From Hofstenia miamia (Eukaryota; Xenacoelomorpha; Acoela), in NCBI GenBank assembly GCA_004352715.1, contig SCFE01000107.1:30833-94832 (forward strand): 64,000 bases of DNA. Reading direction: 5' to 3'. Below are positions 11,774 to 22,915 of this stretch, piece after piece. The notes beneath the pieces are model-generated. The model was not told the DNA's origin. It searched no databases and saw only the letters and a program-made list of their open reading frames with translations. Both the position numbers and the translations under genes were made by a program. Within the stretch, counting starts at the first letter, position 1. The number at the start of each line of letters is the position of its first letter.

Positions 11774-13896
11774 TTAGTCTTGGACATTGTTACTGCAAAG
11801 GAATACATAACAGTTTTTTAAAAGCATGAGAAAGTCAGTATTACAAGCAATGTATATAATGGGGTTGATAACTGAAGAAGCTGTTACAAAGTGCAGATAG
11901 ATAAGAATCACAAACGATTCACCCGAAATATTTAATCCAAGATTGAAAAAATCATTAAGCATTGCCACAATTGTACTGATCACAGCTGGATAGTTGCACA
12001 CAATAAATTCTGCAACTAAAAAAATACAAATCGTTGTTGCCCTTTTCTGGGATTTCGACGTTTTACGTACTGTTTTTTTCCTTGCGAAGAGTACTCGCCA
12101 AATAACAACGGAGTACAGTGTGAAAATAGAGATGGTGAAAAAAAATGCAAGGAACACAAACATGGCCAAAGAGGCTGTTTTTTGAGCAAAAGACCATGAA
12201 AGTAGTAAATAAATACAACCATCTTCTCCAGCACGAGCTGTTATTAGCCCTTGCCATACGCAAGCACCGCCAGCAAAGTATGCACAAAGAATTACTACAT
12301 ACAACTGACGATGGGAGCTACTCAGCTTGCTATACTTCATAGGATAAACTACAGCAATGAATCTAAAGGCATAACTTTATAGAAGCTATCTGAAATTGAT
12401 TTTAACGGACAGTGCTCACAAATTTATCTTAATAAAAGCTGAAAAAATGTGCAGTTTGCAACATTTGGAGTAAAATAATTAATATAGAATTTTTATATAT
12501 GAAATATTGAAAGTTTTTTTAACTTTTTCTGAAAATTTTTATTTATCAAATTAGAGAATCAAATATAATTTGTGCTACAAAATCGACCAATTTTTACCAA
12601 ATTTTCAGTTTTTCTAGATCAAAAAACTTCATTAGCANNNNNNNNNNNNCCCCCCCGTCAGGTTTCCAAATTTAATTTTGACTGGATAAATCAAAAAAAT
12701 TTTCGTAAAAAATTGAACAATTTAAAATCTAGGATCATGAAATGCATTTTTTAGCGTCTATTTTCTCAATATTTACAAAAATTTTCGCGGGGCTTCGCCC
12801 CGCATTAGAGAATAACAATGATGTCCCCCCATCAGAAAATCCTGGGTACGCCCCTGGTGGTGTCAAAATTTTTTAAAAGCTATAGACAAAGTGCCCTTAT
12901 CAAATCAGAACTTTTTAAAAATGATTCTATTAAATTTTGTATGCCTCCTCCAAAAAGCCTATCATGAATATATGGGAATGACTATGGACAAAAAAATTCC
13001 CAACTAGCGGGTCAAAAACCATGTTTGATAAATGATGTTACTCATATGAAGAAAATCAATCTTAACGTTTAATCATTGAAAAGCATAGAAAATATGTGTT
13101 TAGTTTATAAATTTAATATTAATGCCTCTGATTTATTGGAAATATCTAGAATGTTTTGTACATAAGACGCAAGAGATACACATTAATATTTTAAAGACAC
13201 AAGATAAGAAGTGAAACCTATAGTCTAAAATTCAGTAAAAATATTTAATAGCAATTCAATTTTAAAAAAACGCAATTCAAACTAAAAAAGTATTAAATTT
13301 TTATCAAAATACTAATAATTAATGTATAAAACTACAAATTTTTCAATTATTATGAAAATATTTGTTAAATGTAAACATCTCTCAATAAATAAACAATATA
13401 AGTATATTTTGATTTGAATGAAAATTTTTTAAATATTCAAAATTAACATATATAGATAAAAAATATAACTTTTAATTTACAGGACAAAGCATTTTAGTTC
13501 CTAACAAACATCTCGAACTATATACCTATCTAATGTGATGAGGATGATGTGGAACCACGAAGAATAGATGAATACCCACATTAAAAAACCAGTATAAATT
13601 ACACGGCAATAAATGTCGCCCCAAATATCATTCGAAGGGATGAAATACATTTGAAAAATTGTTTTGAAAAGAAGGCAAGCGCATGTAGAGAAATCAGTAA
13701 AAGCCAAGCTTGCCAAAATGGTATGCGATGAAGATTGTCTCAGCTCTTTGCGGTGATAAAATATTGTTAATACACCAATGTTTAAGATGATAGCTAATAT
13801 GCTTTCGGCAGAAGTGAAAACAAAAAGAAAGAAGGCCTGCGCTCCTAAAAACGTATCTTGTGATATATTTTTCATTCCTCTGTGGAATACGAACAT
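11774..13896 (-). CDS. Class A (rhodopsin-like) G protein-coupled receptor, two exons
   Basis: A seven-helix receptor that would signal from the plasma membrane through heterotrimeric G proteins; ligand unknown. Exon 1 is 13896-13526 (371 nt) and exon 2 is 12362-11774 (589 nt). The intron starts GTATAT and ends TTTAG. Splicing splits the Arg codon of the DRF motif (residues 123-125) and yields a 319-residue protein with no break. Landmarks: N-glycosylation site NIS near the N-terminus, TM1 N39, TM2 LAFTD with D68, C97 before TM3 paired with C173 in loop 2, then DRFIAVVYP, TM6 CNYP (246-249) instead of CWxP, and NPIIY (290-294) in TM7. An intron after DR is common in this class. Met8 may be the true start, since TTCCACAG just upstream of it looks like an acceptor. 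Confidence 0.9.
12650..12856 (-). mobile_element. hAT-type MITE, partial, inside the GPCR intron
   Basis: Reverse-complement relative of the intact MITE at 21808-22026. The terminus at 12841-12856 reads CCTGGGTACGCCCCTG, whose complement starts CAGGGGCGTACCCAGG. The other end falls in a run of 12 N at 12638-12649 next to a C run. A perfect GCGGGGC-TTC-GCCCCGC hairpin at 12787-12803 is absent from the 21.8-kb copy. Candidate target-duplication bases after the terminus are GTGGTGTC, but the partner is lost. Confidence 0.75.
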
Positions 13897-14071
13897 GCGT
13901 TCATTAATTTATTTACAGTTTTGATGATTTGATTTGCTAAAAAATTCCTTTGATTTCTTATTGGATGTAGAAATTTCAATACACTTGGTTAATATGCTAG
14001 ATAATTTCAACATAAAATTAGAGTGCATTTCATCTATGCTGATTAAGCATAGTATATATATATATATATAT

Positions 14072-15071
14072 NNNNNNNNNNNNNNNNNNNNNNNNNNNNN
14101 NNNNNNNNNNNNNNNNNNNNNNNNNNNNNNNNNNNNNNNNNNNNNNNNNNNNNNNNNNNNNNNNNNNNNNNNNNNNNNNNNNNNNNNNNNNNNNNNNNNN
14201 NNNNNNNNNNNNNNNNNNNNNNNNNNNNNNNNNNNNNNNNNNNNNNNNNNNNNNNNNNNNNNNNNNNNNNNNNNNNNNNNNNNNNNNNNNNNNNNNNNNN
14301 NNNNNNNNNNNNNNNNNNNNNNNNNNNNNNNNNNNNNNNNNNNNNNNNNNNNNNNNNNNNNNNNNNNNNNNNNNNNNNNNNNNNNNNNNNNNNNNNNNNN
14401 NNNNNNNNNNNNNNNNNNNNNNNNNNNNNNNNNNNNNNNNNNNNNNNNNNNNNNNNNNNNNNNNNNNNNNNNNNNNNNNNNNNNNNNNNNNNNNNNNNNN
14501 NNNNNNNNNNNNNNNNNNNNNNNNNNNNNNNNNNNNNNNNNNNNNNNNNNNNNNNNNNNNNNNNNNNNNNNNNNNNNNNNNNNNNNNNNNNNNNNNNNNN
14601 NNNNNNNNNNNNNNNNNNNNNNNNNNNNNNNNNNNNNNNNNNNNNNNNNNNNNNNNNNNNNNNNNNNNNNNNNNNNNNNNNNNNNNNNNNNNNNNNNNNN
14701 NNNNNNNNNNNNNNNNNNNNNNNNNNNNNNNNNNNNNNNNNNNNNNNNNNNNNNNNNNNNNNNNNNNNNNNNNNNNNNNNNNNNNNNNNNNNNNNNNNNN
14801 NNNNNNNNNNNNNNNNNNNNNNNNNNNNNNNNNNNNNNNNNNNNNNNNNNNNNNNNNNNNNNNNNNNNNNNNNNNNNNNNNNNNNNNNNNNNNNNNNNNN
14901 NNNNNNNNNNNNNNNNNNNNNNNNNNNNNNNNNNNNNNNNNNNNNNNNNNNNNNNNNNNNNNNNNNNNNNNNNNNNNNNNNNNNNNNNNNNNNNNNNNNN
15001 NNNNNNNNNNNNNNNNNNNNNNNNNNNNNNNNNNNNNNNNNNNNNNNNNNNNNNNNNNNNNNNNNNNNNNN
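14072..15071. other. Assembly gap of exactly 1000 N, entered through a TA microsatellite
   Basis: The left edge is a TA repeat at about 14051-14071. The round length suggests a placeholder. Upstream exons of the plus-strand gene at 15492 could lie here. Confidence 0.95.
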
Positions 15072-15296
15072 GTTCATAAAAGGAAATCTCTGAAGACTGC
15101 CTTTGATATGGGCATCTGAAGTAATTTTCTATTAATTACTGTTTTGTTAACTATTATAATGTCTTTGGTTTATTATGCTCACAGTTTTCGAAGGTTTTCA
15201 TGTGACAATAAAACAAATTGCAGATTTGAAAAATTGATTCATAATGTGGTAAGCTAATTCATGTCACAATCAAAAAGTTATTTTTTGTTGAACATG

Positions 15297-15400
15297 TGGT
15301 GAAATTGTCTACCATTACCAATAAGTATTGATATCCTTCTCTGTCTCTTGTTAGCATTTCCAGATCTATGTGTACTATTTCATTTGATTGTAGGGCTATT
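15297..15400 (-). pseudogene. Isolated ~100-bp fragment of gypsy integrase core
   Basis: The minus-strand translation contains VHIDLEML and GYQYLLVMVDNFT, matching Gyp-B integrase at about 54090-54185 nearly base for base, including the first catalytic Asp. No other part of the element flanks it. It sits about 90 bp upstream of the start of the next plus-strand gene. Confidence 0.75.
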
Positions 15401-15491
15401 ATTTATTCCACTGGCATTAACGTTGGTGAAATATGATATGCATTTATGTACGTTTAACAATTTCATATTTGCTTTTTTAATGCTCAGTAGA

Positions 15492-16655
15492 ATGTCATCC
15501 CAACGGTCAAAATTGCGTAAATATAACGCTTATGCTGATGCTTTAATGGCACTGGGTCAGTCTTCCTCTAGACAGCAGATTAGACTTCCCGAATGTAGCT
15601 CTTCTGATGAAGACCATCATTTAGGAATATCACCACTTGAGCCTCTCAGCATAGACTTTATTTACAGCTTTCCACCAGATTATATGCATGTTGTTTTATT
15701 AGGTTGTACTCGTAAATTATTGTTTTATTGGGTGCAAGGAAATTCAAAGTTTCGTCAACCTTTCCGTATCATTAAGGACATTTCATCTCATATACAAGTT
15801 TGTTCGCAGTTTGTGCCATCAGGTATTTTTCTAGTTTAGTATATATTGACTTTGGAATTTCATTATTTGTAATTTATTTTTATCAATTTGCAACAATAGA
15901 TTTTACTAAAAAGAATGTAACAAAATGATTTAGAATTCCGAAGAAAATGCCGATCTCTTAATGAACTAAAACTTTGGAAGGCTGCAGAATTCAGATTATT
16001 TCTCTTGTATGTTGGGCCAGTGGTTCTTGCTGACATCGAGGGTTTTTCAAATGAATTGTTAAAACATTTCAATTTGCTATCTGTCGCAATAAGGTTATTG
16101 TGTTCTCCTGAATTGTGCACAATAAATATAGATCTTGCTAGGGAACTTTTAGAACGTTTTGTTGCAGGTCACGTTTTACTTTATGGACTGGAGTCAATAT
16201 CTTATGTTGTCCATACCTTACTGCACATCCCGCAATTTGTACAACGGTATGGACCTTTAGACAGTTTCAAGTACGAAATTTTTTTGCAGAAACTTAAAAA
16301 GAAAGTTCGTGCGGCACACCATCCCCTTCAACAAATTGCTAAGCGTGTAAGTGAAACTAACCAGTTTCTTGGATATAATGATATCACCAGTGTGGGTGTA
16401 TCTAAATCTGTAAATACTCATCGACGAGACAGATGCGTGAAATTACACAATGGTACTGTTGGCTTCATTTTATGTAAAACTCCAACACAATTGAGATGCT
16501 TAGAGAAAACTAGGTCACTTTTCCATAACCCTTTAGATAGTAGCACTCTTTCTATTTCAAAAAAAATTGTTACTATTTTAGATTCTGATATTCATTGTAA
16601 ATTAGTGTGCTTGCCATTTTGTGGAAAATATTTTGCAGTAATGTCTTTTGTGTAA
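15492..16655 (+). CDS. Transposase-like protein (C-terminal half of a widespread transposon-derived family)
   Basis: Two exons, 15492-15822 and 15934-16655, joined by a 111-bp intron (TCAG/GTATTT ... TTTAG/AATTCC). The joined frame gives 350 residues without a stop. The block SIDFIYSFPPDYMHVVLLG (about 53-71) and the later WKAAEFRLFLLYVGPVVL, LLCSPELC, GPLDSF and HHPLQQIAKR blocks are the conserved order of an unnamed family of transposase-related proteins common in cnidarian, arthropod and other animal genomes. The N-terminal ~45 residues (Ser/Arg-rich, starting MSSQRSKLRK) replace the zinc-binding and upstream catalytic part usually present, so this is truncated, rearranged or missing exons in the 1000-N gap. 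TTTTTTAATGCTCAG just before the ATG could be a 3' splice site. It ends 64 bp before the next gene. I cannot say whether it is an active transposon gene or domesticated. Confidence 0.7.
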
Positions 16656-16719
16656 GTGTTTATTCAGTAAAGGTTTTTTAAGTTGGGCTAACAAAAATTC
16701 TCGTTTTTTATTTTTAGAA

Positions 16720-18336
16720 ATGTTTTACATTGTAGAATTCTTAAATGAAAACTCTACGGACTACATTCCTGCGAGCTGGCTAAGTGGAACACGTAATGTC
16801 TGTTTCTGGCCTCCAAAAAATTGCGAAAAGAAAAGACTCATGCAAGAGGAGTCTTCAGACGATTGGGAAAGCATTCCTATTCGCATTATTGGTTCTGCTG
16901 GTATAAAGATTATAATTAATTTTATTTTAGTATCATCTACTTTAGAAACGTTATCAGAAGCTCGTAAAAAATCTATTGATGCACAGTTTACAAGTAATGT
17001 AGACGAAAATTTCCCGCCGCCACCTAAACGAGTGCGTCAACCGTCTGCAGCTTTTCTGCAATGTGTTACAATGGGCACCTCATCAGAGTCACCATCCCCT
17101 TCCCTCAATAGGAAAAGCAGAATGGTATTATTGTAGTTTATGTTTAACAATTGCATTTTAAGTATTATTACTAATGTATTCAATTTACATATTTGTCTTA
17201 CACAGTTGTGAATTCCCATTATTTATTTTAAATCTTTTTCAAGGAACTTGATTAATTTTCGCCACAATTGTATTTTATTAAGAACTATTTCAGAATGCAA
17301 ATGAATTCTTCTCACAATCGATTTCAACCCCTCTTGTTGTTGAAACACCAGAGCCAGATACTCCATCAACATCGGCACATACTCCAGCCATAGCCATCGC
17401 TGCTTCGAATACATCTGCCATGACTTGTAACTGTTCTGGTAATAATTTTATTATAATATTTTCTAATAAATATTTAGTTCATATCAAGGGCATTTATCGT
17501 GAAATTGCAAAACTAAGACAGTTCATGTCAAACATTGTAGTGATGTTGGAGCAAGGTGCTAATCGTTTTGACAACACAATTACCACAGAATTAAGAGACA
17601 TCTTTCCGCTCAACACAGAAGAAGAATTTCTGAACTTTATGGTAAAAGTTCGTGCTATGGAAAAACTATTGGTAAGCTTTTATGTTTAGCATATATACTA
17701 ATATTTATTTAGGCAAGAATGTTGTCTTTGAAGGGCAAAGCCAATTTGCGTCCCTCTATTAATGCAATGTTAAGAAGTGTTCTTGGAAAAGAAGTCTGTT
17801 GAAAAATTAATGTCACAGGAACAAATGGGAAGCACTCCTTCTTAAAAAGTCCTCTTTTCAATATTTTGAAACGTAGGAAAATTTCTGTATTTCAATGGTT
17901 ATATGAAATTACAAAATATTTTGACTTAATATTGAGTACTAAATTATTTGATTCACATTATGAACAACTTTGTATTTGAATAGAAGCTTTTTATCGCATT
18001 TTTAGGATAAATTCAAAATGCTTCTAAATTGCAAATTTGATATTGATTAATTTTACGAACATAAATTTTAACACATTGTTTATTACATCACAACGGTAAC
18101 TACAATTTTATTGTATTATTTGATAATGCGTTTAATTAAGCTACTGTGCATATATATATGTATATATATAGTATATGATGTCATTACTGAAGTTGAACTA
18201 CTTAGGTGCAATTCGATTAAATCAAACAACCACCAATGTCCTTGATAGCGACATTCAAGATGCTTGTCGGCGGTTTTTTAAAGAATATAATGCAAAGAAA
18301 GCCGTATCATGCATTATGACATCGGATGAAAATTAG
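16720..18336 (+). pseudogene. DUF4806-type protein gene, six exons, one in-frame TGA
   Basis: Exons inferred from GT-AG sites and frame: 16720-16900, 16931-17124, 17294-17438, 17478-17671, 17713-17872 and 18206-18336. Together they make 335 codons including the stop. The N-terminus starts MFYIVEFLNE, then PASWL and CFWPP (about 17-32), as in uncharacterised animal proteins that carry a C-terminal DUF4806. A Pro/Ser/Thr linker follows, then FPLNTEEEF (216-224). The last two exons match the family's end (TGTNGKHSF, then AIR..., then DACRRFFKE). Codon 268 (17800-17802) is TGA, yet frame and similarity continue beyond it into the last exon. That implies a recent nonsense mutation, a sequencing error or an unusual readthrough. 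Function is unknown; such genes often sit beside transposase-like genes, as here. Confidence 0.65.
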
Positions 18337-21309
18337 ACATTTATTACTTTTTGCCAGCATTTATTTTTTGTTTGTAATCGTTTGCAAATTTTAATGAGAA
18401 TATCTTTATTATTAAATTTACACTGAAACATGAGCTACTGTGAAAATTTTCATCTGTTTGCATTTGCCTGTATAAAATATTATTTATGAGCACATTTTTA
18501 GTTTGCGAACTATATACTGTTGCTGCAGAATTTGCTGGAATAAATCTTACATGGTATAGTTTTTTCCTATTATATTATTTGTTCTTTTTTAAATGGGCAT
18601 ATTCTCATTCTTATTTTATGTTTAATCCATCAAAGGTCTTGTTAAGATGGGTTTGAAATTTTGCGTCGGTATTTTAAACATTTTCGCCGTCGTTTCGATG
18701 GATGTGTGTTTATTGGGTACTTAATAATATACATACCAGAATTCAACTGCAAACTGTCGCATTAAGACTATCGATCATGATAAACACATGTAAACGATAT
18801 TATTTATACTGTCGGATTTAGCCTACTGTCGGAATTAGCCGACTTTACCCTAAGGCTCCTATATCAATTTCAGAACACAGCGAATAAACATAAACTTAAG
18901 TTCATTGTTTCATTGAAACGAAAATAGCATCCTACACTCTCACAAAACATGTTGCCATACAAATATAATTATTAACGTATTCAAGTTCCATTTCACAGTT
19001 GTTTGCAAATGCGAATAACACGTTGCTTTTGGGCTTGAAAAGGGCCTGTCTTTGCCTCATTGTTAGAAATTTCTGGATCTCCATCTATGCTTCCCGCATA
19101 ATATTTTCTGAAGCTTGTCAGGCCTGCGTTTGGTTAGAAAGAAGGCCTCCTAAGGTGAAAGTACCAGCTTAAATCCTTTGGCAATGATGCGTCTCACACT
19201 ATATTTTCTTGAAATTGATAAGAGAAAAAAACTCCAAACGAATACCACAGTGATATTCAAAGTGATTTACGAGAAGGGAGGGGTGCCACTTTTTACCATG
19301 AGTGATTGGACGAAAATTTCACTGATCTGTCTATTAAATCAACCTCTCACATGCAACTATATTCTCTCATCACATTGGACGGATCCAATCTTCTCATCAT
19401 ACGTCTCAGAAGTTCAACACAAAGTACATACTGCAGAGAGTTACAACTTATAAAGTTAATATATTCACAATATCAGTACATGCCGTTAGGAATAATGTTT
19501 ATAATTTTAGATAAACTAATCTGTTAAAATAAGATATGTTTCGTTTCCATATTAACTCAATGGCTACATATGTAGATATTAATAATTATTTTTGACTTAT
19601 TGCTATTTGTCCTTAGAAATGGATAAATTTACTAATTTCCTTATTATACTGAATTATTGTACAGTATAGTTCAGTATAGGTGGCCAAAATTTTCAATAGA
19701 TCCCAAATGACCACACACAGTTTTCTGAAGCGCAATTGCAGAACATTAAGACATGATGTTTCACATTTAAACATACATTTATCAAAGTCTACCATAATGC
19801 ATATGTTGAAGCTTCACAATTAGATAATCGAGGTCGAGATCTTTAAATTATTGCGTTGACAGCACTGAAAGTCCAAGTGAATTTGCAGTATACTATTTTG
19901 AATTTTAATCTACATATGTAGACTTTCTGAAAGCTATCCTTGTAAGAATTGCGAATTTTTTTTCCAACAGTAACTCAAAAAATGTCTTTGCACAACATAG
20001 CAGACGTACACACCAGTAAATGTTTTTTGATTATGAAAAGATTGCTGGAAAATTTTCTGATAAATATAATCAAATTTCGCTCAATTTCTTTTCATTCGCC
20101 GATTAGTTCTGCCAAAAATCTGTAATCAAAAAAAAAAATATATATATATATGAGGGTACATCATTGAATTTTTGTAAAATACAAAGCCAAGAAATTACCG
20201 GTCGCCCACACTTTTTAAAAGAGGTTGTCTTTGCCGCCCTACTATTAACTTTTTCATATATTCTTGGAATTCTGTTTAACCCAATAAATTGGTTGTGTAT
20301 AATTTTGTTTTATAATATTTTACCTAAGCTGAAAAATTTCAAATCATAGGGCCAATGCACTACCTTGAATTATAAGATATTTGAATGATTTTAGAGCTCA
20401 CTAAATTTCAATTAATTATGGACATATTCAAACAGTTAAATACAGTAGCTTTCAATCAACGTAACTATAGTTGATGTATTTGAGTGCAGTATAAGAAAAT
20501 GTTTTCAGTAAGCTTAATAAATAAATACTAAATCTTCATCCCTATCTTCAGCATTTGTTATATTGATCAATAGTCTTTAAGAGATGATCTATCTATGGAA
20601 ATACTATATTCTAAGTTGATTTTTCAAATAAATACAATAAAATTAAGCATTTTAATGTTTCACAGAGGTTACACAGAATAAAGTTTCTGAAGGTGAAAAT
20701 AATAATATGATCGCTTTTTCTTAATTTTTCGAGCATGAAATGTGTCTTACAGCCGCATAAAAATGACTCATTCTTTCCATTACAGCAGAAAGAAAACTAA
20801 CAATTGGATGCCATTATAATGTACGAATTGCCTTTTGTAGAGGATCTTTAAACGAATTTTGACATTTGTATTAAAGTGACTTTTAAAGCTCAATACTAAT
20901 TGACATTTCATCAATTGCCTTGTCGCTATCCCTTTCAGAAGATCTTGACGTAAAGGCAAAATCTATAAAGTTTTAAATATTTTATGTCAATCTGAAGGAT
21001 AAGCTGCATGCAAAACCTCTTGTCAAATTTTACAAATAAAATATAACAATATTTAAATTGCAAAAATGAATGTATTTCAGCATTTCCTATCTAAGCTTCT
21101 CACAAAGAAATCATTCAATGAGTTAGTCTTTAGACTCTTCATTAATTTAAGCTATCATTTATCATTATACGGCTGTCACCGTTTTTTGGTCTGCCTCTTT
21201 TCGAATTACAGAGAATCTGGCAACTCTTATTACTCAAAAGCAATTCATTGAATACTGCGCTGTGCAGTAAATTTCAATTCAAAATGCTGATTCTAGACAG
21301 TTAGGGTGT
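18337..21309. other. Mostly featureless intergenic DNA
   Basis: It holds a TA microsatellite near 18150-18172 (just upstream, in the last intron), a 17-bp tandem pair TACTGTCGGATTTAGCC / TACTGTCGGAATTAGCC around 18808-18841, one possible exon (18993-19123) and an A/TA run at 20128-20152. Open frames of 60-90 codons at 19178, 20164 and 21066 (plus) show no domain. Confidence 0.5.
18993..19123 (-). CDS. Possible terminal exon of an unidentified gene
   Basis: On the minus strand an acceptor-like CCAAACGCAG precedes an open frame of 43 codons (FRKYYAGSIDGDPEISNNEA and on to a TGA at 18995-18993). Composition is more protein-like than its flanks. I recognise no family and find no upstream exon, so this is a weak call. 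Confidence 0.25.
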
Positions 21310-21560
21310 CTTATAGAGAATGACACTATGAGTTGAGGATGAACCCGAGCACTACACCATCGAAGTATTTACCACCTCAAACCCTACCTCATCCTAAACA
21401 TTGACTTAGATTCGATAAATTTAGCTTTGTGTATTTCTCTCCGATCAATGATGATTAAGATCAGCCATTTTCTGATCAGGTAAACAGCAGTTTATTTGTA
21501 TTTCTTAAACTCAGATCTTTTTCAAATCAAGTGGCGTTTAACCCTCAGACGGCCAACCTC
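21310..21560 (-). repeat. SINE/MITE-like dispersed repeat, copy 2
   Basis: The reverse complement matches the ordered blocks of 7690-8035, with CACTTGATTT, TTGTTTACCTGATCAG and TTAATCATCATTGAT in the same order. Divergence is substantial, so both are old insertions. Confidence 0.55.
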
Positions 21561-21807
21561 TATTCCCACTTATTCCAACCAAGATGTGATCTTAGAAATC
21601 ACTCTTGGGAAATTATTAAACTAGTCATTCAATACTCAAAACTATAATAATAAATTAAAATCAATCAAAAAGTCATCAATAGTGTGATGGTATTGTATGA
21701 AAAGGATTTAAAATTATGAAAAAAATTTGCAGAATGTCTGATAAATGAAATAGAAAATGCTGAAAACTTTGTAATGCAGCACAGTTATCGCAAATAATTC
21801 CAACAAC

Positions 21808-22026
21808 CAGGGGTGTACGCAGGATTTTCTGACGTGGAGGGACATCATCGTCATTATCCAATTTTTGAAAATATTGAGAAAATAGACCCTAAAAATGCAT
21901 TTCACAATCCTAGATTTTTAATTTGTCCATTTTTTACGAAAAAAATTTTTGATTTATACACTCAAAATCATATTTGGAAACCTGAAGGGGAACATTCCAC
22001 CATGTCCCCTCCTGCGTACGCCACTG
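21808..22026 (+). mobile_element. hAT-type MITE, 219 bp, with perfect 8-bp target duplication
   Basis: The element starts CAGGGGTGTACGCAGGA and the complement of its end starts CAGTGGCGTACGCAGGA, so 15 of 17 terminal bases match. It is flanked by CCAACAAC at 21800-21807 and CCAACAAC at 22027-22034. An 8-bp duplication plus a CAGGGGCGTA-like terminus fits a non-autonomous hAT element. It has no coding capacity. The truncated relative is at 12650-12856. Confidence 0.88.
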
Positions 22027-22062
22027 CCAACAACTTCCGAATGCTTGCCACAAACTGAATTC

Positions 22063-22311
22063 TCACAAATCTGACACTGTTGTCGAGTCATATTGCAAGC
22101 TCTCATCAGCCTTCCACTTTTTGACATAGGATGCAGCGGCTTTTCTCACCTCCTGGGGTGTTGGATTTGGTGCTTTTGGTTGTGCATCTGGGTGGTTACC
22201 TTGGGGCTGTGGTCCAATGTAGCCTTCTATGTTCTTCACAAGAGATTGATGAAGTCCAGTTCTGTTTTGAAGGTGCCCTTCCATGTAAGGTGCAGCAAGT
22301 TCTTTAGTCAA
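22063..22311 (-). other. Unrecognised 82-codon open frame with protein-like composition
   Basis: The minus-strand frame reads TKELAAPYMEGHLQNRTGLH, then a Pro/Gln-rich stretch and PTPQEVRKAAASYVKKWKAD before a stop. The order resembles the C-terminal tail of piggyBac-type transposases (charged helix, linker, then RKRC-type finger), but the Cys residues of that finger are not present. It lies 37 bp from the MITE above. I offer the piggyBac idea only as a weak possibility. Confidence 0.3.
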
Positions 22312-22702
22312 TGTCTTCAGAAATGTTCTTCTGCGATGCTTTGTATCTTTATTTGTCCAATTTGGATTTTACATTGCATACTAAACTCTGTATATTGATA
22401 TTTTGTAGGAACTCTACAAAGTTCATTAATGTTTTTGTTCATTTGTAAACAAGCTATAATCTGCTTTTTTATAATCAATGTTATTTTTATATTTGATAAA
22501 TATAAATAAATGGACGCTTAAAGTACATATTAAAAAATGAGAATCTTTGTTAGTGCCGATTCCTATTGTTGTGAATTAATGCTTTTTACTAGGCCCTAAG
22601 GAATCATTATTGTAGGTTAAATCAATATGTATGGTAATTTTTAAATTAAAAGCTTTCAATGTGATTCTAATTTTACATGTATTTGCAAGCCAAAGTTGTG
22701 AT

Positions 22703-22736
<34 letters not shown>
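22703..22736. repeat. TA microsatellite
   Basis: A run of TA dinucleotides with one TGTA interruption. Similar tracts occur at 18150, 20137, 39495, 43071 and both edges of the 24.7-kb gap. Confidence 0.9.
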
Positions 22737-22737
<1 letters not shown>

Positions 22738-22915
22738 CATACTTTTGCAAAATTGCATTATTTACAAAATAAAATCAATTAAATAAATGCATATTTATCC
22801 CTCTTGTTCTTTAATTCTGTTCAGCCTTAATTACTGAATGAATACTAAGACTGTTAAAATCTTCATCATTTGCATCACGAATCTGTCTTTGGTTAAATTT
22901 AAAAAGAGTTATGTT

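Noticed and set aside
12016-12342. Several 60-75 codon frames on both strands
   Set aside because: All are shadows of GPCR exon 2.
13934-15079. Very long open frames on both strands
   Set aside because: They consist almost wholly of the 1000-N gap.
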